NCBI GenBank assembly: GCA_002702385.1
Contig: NZZF01000026.1
Span: forward strand, 5,252-10,408
Reading direction: 5' to 3'
From: Flavobacteriaceae bacterium
GTDB taxonomy: Bacteria; Bacteroidota; Bacteroidia; Flavobacteriales; Flavobacteriaceae
DNA: 5,157 nt
Numbering within the stretch: the stretch's first letter is position 1; each line of letters opens with the position of its first letter. The notes under the pieces are model-generated. The model had not been told where the DNA came from, made no database searches, and saw only the letters and a list, made by a program, of their open reading frames with translations. Made by a program: the position numbers and the translations under genes. Of this stretch, positions 1 through 4,676 are shown in pieces.

Positions 1-504
1 ATATTAAAAGAGTTTGATTTTTTTTGGAATGATGATAGACTTAACAAGTCTAAGAAAATTAATTTAAATCCAATTGAGGTAATGACTCTTGCATCAATTG
101 TTCAGAAAGAGACACCCAAGGTTGATGAAAGACCTACAATTGCAGGAGTTTATTTAAATCGATTAGATAAAAGAATGAAACTCCAAGCAGATCCAACTGT
201 CGTTTATACAATTAAAAAGAGAGATGGATTTGACACAAAAATAAGAAGAGTATTATATAAAGATTTAAGAATTAAATCACCCTACAATACTTATGTAAAT
301 AGAGGGTTGCCGCCTGGTCCAATAGTTACACCAGATATTTCTTCGATTGAAGCTGTGTTAAACCCCTTAGATCATTCTTTTATTTATTTTGTTGCAGATG
401 TTTCAAATCCAGGCTACCATTTATTTTCCAGAACAAATGCTGAGCATAATCAGAAAAAAAGACAGTATACCAAGTGGCTAAGAGAAAGAAACATAAGAAG
501 GTAA
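1..504 (+). CDS. mltG: Endolytic murein transglycosylase MltG (YceG family), C-terminal part, 5' truncated
   Basis: MltG is a membrane-anchored lytic transglycosylase that cuts nascent glycan strands in the periplasm and so helps set their length. The reading frame is open from base 1, so the gene begins before the window and its membrane anchor and LysM-like part are not seen; the ATG at 82 is internal. About 167 residues are visible. Counting from Met82, they include LASIVQKET (3-11), whose Glu10 (bases 109-111) aligns with the E. coli catalytic Glu218, then LNRL (25-28), LQADPTVVY (34-42), SPYNTYVNRGLPPGPI (66-81) and the terminal GYHLF with NAEHN (111-123). All are hallmark blocks of the family, in the right order. 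E. coli has IIEKET where this protein has IVQKET, so the first Glu is Gln but the catalytic one is kept. The stop is followed by a terminator-like hairpin and then a second peptidoglycan-type gene on the same strand. Confidence 0.95.
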   Translation: MLKEFDFFWNDDRLNKSKKINLNPIEVMTLASIVQKETPKVDERPTIAGVYLNRLDKRMKLQADPTVVYTIKKRDGFDTKIRRVLYKDLRIKSPYNTYVNRGLPPGPIVTPDISSIEAVLNPLDHSFIYFVADVSNPGYHLFSRTNAEHNQKKRQYTKWLRERNIRR

Positions 505-525
505 ATAGCTGAATATCAGATAATT

Positions 526-591
526 AAAAAAATACTTAGTTTTGCAAGCATATAGCACTCATTGATTGCTTAAACTTTAGTATTGTTTTTT
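526..591 (+). terminator. AT-rich intrinsic terminator-like hairpin after mltG
   Basis: An imperfect inverted repeat begins 21 bases after the mltG stop. AATACT (531-536) pairs with AGTATT (579-584), A538 with T577, GTTT (539-542) with AAAC (572-575), and AAGCA (546-550) with TGCTT (567-571). The loop is 551-566, with one T-T mismatch, a 1-base bulge and a 3-base bulge. An A tract (526-532) precedes the stem and a T6 tract (586-591) follows it, so the RNA could end as a classic hairpin plus U-run. The structure is low in G+C. Its right arm covers the TTG used here as the start of the next gene, so it might instead be a leader structure for that gene. Pairing was found by eye, without an energy calculation. 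Confidence 0.45.
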
Positions 592-1209
592 AAAATAAAA
601 CTAATATTATTTTTTTTAATAGCCATTCTATTTGGCCCAGCTCTCCCTCCCTCAAATTTAGCCATCACAACTCTTGATAATTTTGAATATAGTGCTTCTT
701 TAAGTTATGATTTTGAGCAAATTAAACATACTGTTCCATTTGTAGAAAAAGATTTTGTTGGTTTCAAAGAGTTTTTAGGTTTTTTTGAATCTGGATCTGA
801 TTACAAAAAAATTAATAGACTAGGATATCTTGGAAAATATCAGTTTGGAAAATCAACTTTAAAAGTTTTAAAAATAGATTATATAAAAAATGATTTCATT
901 AATGAACCAGCTCTTCAAGAGAAAGCTTTTCTTATGAATGTAATGAGAAATAAATGGATACTTAGAAGAGAGATTAGCAGGTTTAATGGACTTGTCATTA
1001 ATAACATGTTCATATCTGAATCAGGTATAATTGCTGCAGCTCATCTCTCTGGCCCTGGAAATGTTAAAAAATTTTTACGTAGTTTCTGTGATAGTGATTT
1101 GGATCTTAAGGATGCTAATGGTACTAAAATTTCAGATTATCTCAAGACATTTAAAAACTATAATATTTCAGAAATTGAAGCTATAAGAAAACCTTCTTAT
1201 ATTAATTAA
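583..1209 (+). CDS. Secreted lysozyme-like / SLT-fold peptidoglycan-active protein (flavobacterial 'LysM peptidoglycan-binding'-annotated family)
   Basis: This 208-residue protein probably acts on peptidoglycan outside the cytoplasmic membrane; the exact reaction is not known to me. Residues 2-19 form a signal-like segment, with two lysines followed by a hydrophobic run, so export is likely. The body carries lysozyme/soluble lytic transglycosylase style motifs in order: FFES (67-70) with candidate catalytic Glu69, GYLGKYQFGKSTL (81-93), matching the usual GxYQFxxxT block, ISESG (144-148), and AAAHLSGPGNVKKFL (151-165), matching the AAYNAGPG-type block. No LysM repeat is visible, although I recall homologues in Flavobacteriia carrying that name. 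It follows mltG on the same strand, which supports a cell-wall role. The start is TTG at 583: a stop lies in frame at 571-573, no ATG occurs between 505 and 600, and the first in-frame ATG is residue 118, after the candidate catalytic motif. The stop overlaps the dnaA stop by four bases. Confidence 0.75.
   Translation: MFFKIKLILFFLIAILFGPALPPSNLAITTLDNFEYSASLSYDFEQIKHTVPFVEKDFVGFKEFLGFFESGSDYKKINRLGYLGKYQFGKSTLKVLKIDYIKNDFINEPALQEKAFLMNVMRNKWILRREISRFNGLVINNMFISESGIIAAAHLSGPGNVKKFLRSFCDSDLDLKDANGTKISDYLKTFKNYNISEIEAIRKPSYIN
1182..1201. terminator. Possible bidirectional hairpin between the lysozyme-like gene and dnaA
   Basis: A perfect 8-bp inverted repeat (1182-1189 with 1194-1201, core ATAAGAA/TTCTTAT) encloses a 4-base loop, AACC on this strand and GGTT on the other. 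It sits four bases past the dnaA stop codon on the minus strand and within the last codons of the plus-strand gene. A T7 run follows at 1218-1224 on the plus strand, too far away for a textbook terminator, and no T-run follows on the minus strand. The stem has only one G-C pair. Its placement at the junction of two convergent genes is the main support. Confidence 0.3.
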
Positions 1210-2627
1210 TCAGAGAATTTTTTTGTAAGATCTTCAACATACTTTCTAAAGTGTTTATCAGTAAACGCCAGATTATCGACTGTTTTACAAGCATGAAGAA
1301 CAGTTGCATGATCTCTATGTCCAATTTTTGTTCCTATGCTTGCAAGAGAAGCTTTGGTAAACTTTTTTGAAAAAAACATTGCAAGTTGTCTAGCTTGTAC
1401 AATGTGTCTTTTTCTTGTTTTAGACTGTAGGGTAGTGACGTCCATTTGGAAATAATCAGAAACAACTTTTTGAATGTGATCAATTGAAATTTCTTTTTTA
1501 GTGTTTTTTACAAATTTTTCTACAACAACCTTTGCAAGTTCAATGGTAATTTTCTTTTTGTTGAAAGATGATTGCGCCATCAGAGAAATAATTGCACCTT
1601 CAAGTTCTCTTACGTTAGACTTTATATGTTTTGCTACGTAAAAAATAATTTCATTTTCCATTTCAACTCCATCAACAGCTAGTTTGTTTTTAATTATTGA
1701 AATTCTTGTCTCATAGTCAGGAGTTTGAAGTTCAGCAGATAATCCCCATTTAAATCTAGAAAGTAATCTTTGCTCAATTTCTTGCATATCAACAGGTGCT
1801 TTATCAGATGTTAATACAACTTGTTTACCATTTTGATGAAGATGATTGAAAATATGAAAAAAGACATCCTGAGTTCCTGCTTTTCCGGAGAAAAACTGAA
1901 CATCATCAATGATAAGAATATCAATTAACTGATAAAAGTGAATAAAATCATTTCTATTATTTTTCTTAACAGATTCTATATATTGTTGAGTAAATTTTTC
2001 AGCAGAGATATATAAGACTGTTTTTTCCGGGAACTTTTGTTTAATATTGATTCCAATGGCATTAGCTAAATGTGTTTTTCCTAATCCAACTCCACCAAAA
2101 ATTAACAATGGATTAAAAGATGTTCCACCTGGTCTGTTTGAAACAGCATATCCAGCTGATCTAGCTAACCTATTTGAATCTCCTTCTAAAAAGTTATTAA
2201 AATTATAATTTGGATTAAGTTGAGAGTCTATTTTAAGATTTTTAATTCCTGGAATTACAAATGGGTTTGTTAATTCTGATTTTAAAAAATTTGAAGAGCT
2301 CTCAATTGTTTGAGATTTTATTTTTGGTTTGTATTGACTAGGAATTTTTTCTGTGAAAGATTTTGATGATCCAAAAGAGTTTTCCATTTTAATAATGTAA
2401 ACTAGTTTAGCATCTTCGCCAAGTTCTTTATTTAGGGAAAGCTTTAATAAATTAATATAATGCTCTTCAAGCCATTCGTAGAAAAATTTGCTAGGTACCT
2501 GAACACTTAAAACATTTTTATCAAGTTTTACAGGCTTAATGGGTTCAAACCAAGTTTTATATGCTTGCAGTTGTATGTTATCTTTTATAAAATTGAGACA
2601 ATTATTCCATACTGATTCTGCAGTCAT
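1206..2627 (-). CDS. dnaA: Chromosomal replication initiator protein DnaA
   Basis: DnaA is the AAA+ ATPase that binds DnaA boxes at oriC, melts the origin and loads the replicative helicase; it also acts as a transcription factor. The 473-residue protein is full length with all four domains. Domain I (about 1-80) has VWNNCLNFIKDNIQLQAYKT and the WFEPI block. A low-complexity linker (about 85-120) is domain II. Domain III has Walker A GGVGLGKTH (178-186, Lys184, Thr185), Walker B ILIIDDVQFF (237-246, Asp241, Asp242), sensor I LTSD (272-275), the arginine-finger box EQRLLSRFKWGL (285-296, Arg291) and sensor II NVRELEG (338-344, Arg340). Domain IV has the basic helix TRKRHIVQARQLAM (404-417) and the DnaA-box signature HRDHATVLHA (437-446). 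The ATG at 2625-2627 begins the conserved N-terminus. It is divergent from the thioesterase gene and convergent with the lysozyme-like gene. No autoregulatory DnaA box was recognised upstream. Confidence 0.98.
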   Translation of the reverse strand: MTAESVWNNCLNFIKDNIQLQAYKTWFEPIKPVKLDKNVLSVQVPSKFFYEWLEEHYINLLKLSLNKELGEDAKLVYIIKMENSFGSSKSFTEKIPSQYKPKIKSQTIESSSNFLKSELTNPFVIPGIKNLKIDSQLNPNYNFNNFLEGDSNRLARSAGYAVSNRPGGTSFNPLLIFGGVGLGKTHLANAIGINIKQKFPEKTVLYISAEKFTQQYIESVKKNNRNDFIHFYQLIDILIIDDVQFFSGKAGTQDVFFHIFNHLHQNGKQVVLTSDKAPVDMQEIEQRLLSRFKWGLSAELQTPDYETRISIIKNKLAVDGVEMENEIIFYVAKHIKSNVRELEGAIISLMAQSSFNKKKITIELAKVVVEKFVKNTKKEISIDHIQKVVSDYFQMDVTTLQSKTRKRHIVQARQLAMFFSKKFTKASLASIGTKIGHRDHATVLHACKTVDNLAFTDKHFRKYVEDLTKKFSD

Positions 2628-2713
2628 TTATTTAAATTTAATTTAGTTTGCTGTTATTAAATTGATAAACTAGAGTAAGTCTATCTTTATAATCACACAA
2701 ACAAATATGTACA

Positions 2714-2732
2714 TTTTTTTTTTAAAAAAAAA
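2714..2732. repeat. T10-A9 homopolymer tract
   Basis: Ten T (2714-2723) are followed directly by nine A (2724-2732), which is self-complementary over 18 bases. Runs of this kind stiffen DNA, can exclude or direct protein binding, and are prone to slippage. Here the tract lies about 87 bases upstream of dnaA and 40 bases upstream of the thioesterase start, so a length change would alter promoter spacing rather than a reading frame. Such runs also arise from extreme base bias, and sequencing error in their length is possible. Confidence 0.8.
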
Positions 2733-2735
2733 TCA

Positions 2736-2767
2736 TTTCACTATTGATTTTTAAAAAACTTTTTTTG
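2736..2767 (+). promoter_or_regulatory. Candidate Bacteroidota-type promoter of the thioesterase gene
   Basis: The Bacteroidota primary sigma factor recognises TTTG at about -33 and TAnnTTTG at about -7. Here TTTC (2736-2739) and TTTTTTTG (2760-2767) are separated by 20 bases and match 8 of the 10 consensus positions. The start site would fall within a few bases of the ATG at 2773, giving an almost leaderless mRNA. In such T-rich DNA a match of this quality can occur by chance. Confidence 0.3.
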
Positions 2768-2772
2768 ATATT

Positions 2773-3207
2773 ATGACTAACTTAAAATATGCTAAATTTT
2801 TGTCCAAAAAAACTTTAAAAAATATAATTAATGTTAGATACTCTGAAACTGACACTATGTCTTTCGTTCACCATAGTAATTATTTAAAGTATTATGAAAT
2901 TGGAAGACTTGCATGGTTTAAAAATATAGGTTTTTCATATAAAAAATTAGAATTAGAAAATATTATTTTGCCTGTGGTGGAAACGAAAATTAAATTTAGA
3001 AAGCCAGCATTTTTTGATGATGATTTAGTTTTAGAAACTACAATAATTAAACCTCCATCATATTCAATTGAATTTAATTATGTAATAAAAAAAAATGATG
3101 AATTAATAAATGAAGGATATACTAAGTTAATTTTTTTAAATAGCACTAACAAAAAGCCAATTAGGTGTCCAAAAAATATATTAAAAAAAATTAGTGATTT
3201 CTTATGA
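2773..3207 (+). CDS. Acyl-CoA thioesterase, YbgC/4HBT hotdog-fold family
   Basis: This 144-residue single-domain protein has the size of YbgC-like hotdog thioesterases, which hydrolyse acyl-CoA or acyl-carrier thioesters in the cytosol as homo-oligomers. The signature VRYSETDTMSFVHHSNYLKYYEIGR spans residues 21-45. Asp27 aligns with the catalytic Asp of the YbgC DTD motif, and His34-x-Asn36-Tyr37 matches the HxNY block. The middle part, with PVVETKIKFRKPAFFDDDLVLET (67-89), matches the beta-sheet region where the family usually has YxxPAxxDDxL. The substrate cannot be read from the sequence. The ATG at 2773 leaves about 17 residues before the domain; the next Met (residue 29) would remove Asp27. 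The gene is divergent from dnaA, and its last 17 bases overlap the end of ribD on the other strand. I recall thioesterases of this kind near dnaA in other Flavobacteriia, which suggests conserved synteny. Confidence 0.88.
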   Translation: MTNLKYAKFLSKKTLKNIINVRYSETDTMSFVHHSNYLKYYEIGRLAWFKNIGFSYKKLELENIILPVVETKIKFRKPAFFDDDLVLETTIIKPPSYSIEFNYVIKKNDELINEGYTKLIFLNSTNKKPIRCPKNILKKISDFL

Positions 3208-3237
3208 TTTTAAGTTTATCATCTTTAATTTTTTTTT
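3183..3237. terminator. AT-rich bidirectional terminator-like structure in overlapping gene ends
   Basis: A8-TTA (3183-3193) pairs perfectly over 11 bases with TAA-T8 (3226-3236). Inside it lies a small hairpin, CTTA (3201-3204) with TAAG (3211-3214), flanked by GAT/ATC. A T9 run (3229-3237) follows on the plus strand and a run of eight T follows on the minus strand, so RNAs from either side could end with a stem and a U-run. The structure spans the stop codons of both the thioesterase gene and ribD. The inner stem is weak, and the outer arms are mostly A/T homopolymer. Confidence 0.35.
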
Positions 3238-4153
3238 CATAAAATTTTTTACCATTTATTTTTGGAGCTAATACTCCTTTATTTAATTTATTTTTTGATT
3301 TAAACACTCTTGCTTCATCCCACAAATTATTTTTAATAAAAGTTTCTAAAGTTTTATTACCGCCTTCAACTAAAACACTTTGTATATTGTTTTTATGTAG
3401 TAAACCGGTAATGTTTTCAATATTTAAATCTTTCCCATCTTGTATGTAGAGTGTGTCTTTTGACTTAATTTTAGGATTTCCAATGACAATCTTAATTGGA
3501 TTATTGTTATCCCAATTTCTTGAGTTTAAAAGTGGTTTATCAAAATCAACAGTTCTTGAACCTACTAATATAGCATGTTCTTGACTTCTCCACTTATGTA
3601 CATATTGTCTTGAAATATTGTTTGAAATCCAGTAAGGTCTATTATTATTTTTATGATTTGGAGAAATTATACCATCATCAGTTTCTGCCCATTTTAAAAT
3701 TATATATGGTCTTTTTTTTGTTTGAAAAGTAAAAAATCTTTTATGTAATTCAAGACACTCTTTTTCTAACACACCTACTTTAACATCAATATTATTATTT
3801 ATTAACTGATCAATTCCAGACCCATTAACAAGAAGGTTAGGATCTTTGCAACCAATTATTACTGTCTTAATTTTACTTTCAATAATTTTTTTTGTACATG
3901 GTGGAGTTTTTCCGTAATGTGAACATGGCTCAAGAGTTACAACCATGGTGGAATTTTCTAAATATTTTTTATCGTTAATATTTTCAATTGCATTAATTTC
4001 AGCATGATTTTGACCAGGACTTCCAGTATATCCTTCACTTATTATTTTTCCATCTTTGTAGATCAAAGCTCCCACATTAGGATTAGGATAAGTATGACCA
4101 AGTACTGAATTGCCAATATCTACACATCTTTGCATTAACAATTCATAATTCAT
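3191..4153 (-). CDS. ribD: Bifunctional riboflavin biosynthesis protein RibD (pyrimidine deaminase / reductase)
   Basis: RibD carries out two successive cytosolic steps of riboflavin synthesis: zinc-dependent deamination of the diaminopyrimidine derived from GTP, then NADPH-dependent reduction of the ribose side chain. The 320-residue protein has both domains. The deaminase part (about 1-145) shows YPNPNVGA (22-29), the zinc and catalytic motif HAE (50-52) and PCSHYGKTPPC (76-86), giving His50, Cys77 and Cys86 as zinc ligands and Glu52 as proton shuttle. The reductase part (about 147-320) shows LKWAETDDGIIS (153-164), AILVGSRTVDFDKPLLNSR (194-212), LVEGG (261-265) and WDEARVF (278-284). The length is slightly short for the family, with a compact stretch at about 228-260, but no key motif is missing. 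The ATG at 4151-4153 begins at the usual distance before the deaminase fold. It overlaps the thioesterase gene tail to tail and is divergent from the GNAT gene. No FMN riboswitch is possible in the 40-bp upstream gap. Confidence 0.96.
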   Translation of the reverse strand: MNYELLMQRCVDIGNSVLGHTYPNPNVGALIYKDGKIISEGYTGSPGQNHAEINAIENINDKKYLENSTMVVTLEPCSHYGKTPPCTKKIIESKIKTVIIGCKDPNLLVNGSGIDQLINNNIDVKVGVLEKECLELHKRFFTFQTKKRPYIILKWAETDDGIISPNHKNNNRPYWISNNISRQYVHKWRSQEHAILVGSRTVDFDKPLLNSRNWDNNNPIKIVIGNPKIKSKDTLYIQDGKDLNIENITGLLHKNNIQSVLVEGGNKTLETFIKNNLWDEARVFKSKNKLNKGVLAPKINGKKFYEKKIKDDKLKIIRNH

Positions 4154-4161
4154 TTTTAAAT

Positions 4162-4181
4162 ATTATAAGTAATTTTATAAT
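4162..4181. promoter_or_regulatory. Inverted repeat with two outward-facing TATAAT hexamers in the ribD/GNAT gap
   Basis: ATTATAA (4162-4168) and TTATAAT (4175-4181) form a perfect 7-bp inverted repeat with a 6-base spacer. Each arm contains TATAAT reading outward: 4176-4181 toward the GNAT gene and, on the minus strand, 4167-4162 toward ribD. Each hexamer lies 8 to 12 bases before a start codon, so transcripts would have almost no leader. The region is nearly pure A+T, and a palindrome this long is not improbable by chance. Bacteroidota also use a different -7 element, to which TAAGTTAG at 4184-4191 is a rival match for the GNAT gene. Confidence 0.3.
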
Positions 4182-4193
4182 GCTAAGTTAGAA

Positions 4194-4676
4194 ATGAAAT
4201 TTGACATAAGAAAAATTGAAAAAAAGGATAATTTTTTTATAAAAAAAATTTTAATAAATGTGATGAATGAGTATGGTGTTCCCTCTGAAGGAACAGCGCT
4301 TGCCGATGTAGAATTAAATCATATGTACGAATCATATTTATTAAATAAACACATTTATTATATTTTAACCATCGAAAATAAAATTGTTGGAGGAGCTGGT
4401 ATAGCACCACTTAAAAACTCAGATAAAAATATTTGTGAACTTCAAAAGATGTATTTTCTCCCTGTTGCTCGTGGTAAAGGTCTAGGTAGTTTGATGATTA
4501 AAAAATGTATAGATTTTGCATCAAAATCTAGATTTGAATATTGTTACATTGAAACCATGCATAATATGATTAATGCACAAAAACTATATACTAGGTGTGG
4601 TTTTGAATTTATTGACAGTCCATTAGGAAATACTGGACATTCGTCATGTCCGGTATGGATGTTGAAAAAATTATGA
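4194..4676 (+). CDS. GNAT family N-acetyltransferase
   Basis: This 160-residue protein is a single GNAT domain that would transfer an acetyl group from acetyl-CoA to an amine; the acceptor cannot be told from sequence. The core is clear: KIVGGAGIAPL (63-73) is the central strand pair, ELQKMYFLPVARGKGLGSLMIKK (82-104) is motif A with the acetyl-CoA pyrophosphate loop RGKGLG (93-98), and IETMHNMINAQKLYTRCGFEFI (119-140) is motif B with Tyr132 in the position of the usual catalytic tyrosine. The N-terminal part (about 10-55), with EYGVPSEGTALADVELNHMYESY, forms the acceptor side. The stop codon TGA overlaps the start of prmC in an ATGA arrangement, so the two are probably one transcript with coupled translation. 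That suggests, without proving, a substrate linked to translation such as a ribosomal protein. The ATG at 4194 is the first after the divergent gap and fits the family start. Confidence 0.9.
   Translation: MKFDIRKIEKKDNFFIKKILINVMNEYGVPSEGTALADVELNHMYESYLLNKHIYYILTIENKIVGGAGIAPLKNSDKNICELQKMYFLPVARGKGLGSLMIKKCIDFASKSRFEYCYIETMHNMINAQKLYTRCGFEFIDSPLGNTGHSSCPVWMLKKL

Larger units (their letters stand above)
2628..2772. promoter_or_regulatory. Divergent dnaA / thioesterase promoter region
   Basis: This 145-bp gap lies between two genes transcribed away from each other, so it must hold promoters for both. It is almost entirely A+T. It contains an 8-bp perfect palindrome ATGTACAT (2707-2714) whose flanks extend the symmetry with one mismatch (2703-2718), an adjoining T10-A9 tract (2714-2732), and more short A/T runs up to 2766. 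I found no recognisable dnaA promoter and no nine-base DnaA box matching TTATCCACA. Confidence 0.6.

Noticed and set aside
82..504. mltG as a short complete gene starting at the ATG at 82
   Set aside because: The frame is open back to base 1, and this ATG lies immediately before the catalytic motif, so it is an internal methionine of a longer protein.
634..654. A short C-rich, pyrimidine-rich patch in an otherwise AT-rich gene
   Set aside because: It encodes the end of the signal-like segment (GPALPPS), is only about 20 bases long, and shows no repeat or symmetry.
583..1209. LysM domain in the lysozyme-like protein
   Set aside because: No LysM-like repeat can be seen; the visible motifs belong to the lysozyme/SLT type, and the LysM name appears to be a database label for the family.
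1273..1281. TTATCGACT, a 7-of-9 match to the DnaA box
   Set aside because: It lies in the dnaA coding sequence, in codons of the domain IV region, and stands alone.
2647..2678. TTTG followed after 20 bases by TAGAGTAA as a Bacteroidota promoter
   Set aside because: The spacing fits but the -7 element matches only three of six positions.
2682..2689. TATCTTTA as a -7 promoter element on the plus strand
   Set aside because: It lacks the terminal G, the nearest upstream TTG is only 17 bases away, and it would leave an 80-base leader; the match at 2736-2767 is better.
3507..3515. TTATCCCAA, a 7-of-9 match to the DnaA box TTATCCACA
   Set aside because: It is a single imperfect match inside ribD coding sequence, with no neighbouring boxes or AT-rich unwinding element arranged as in an origin.
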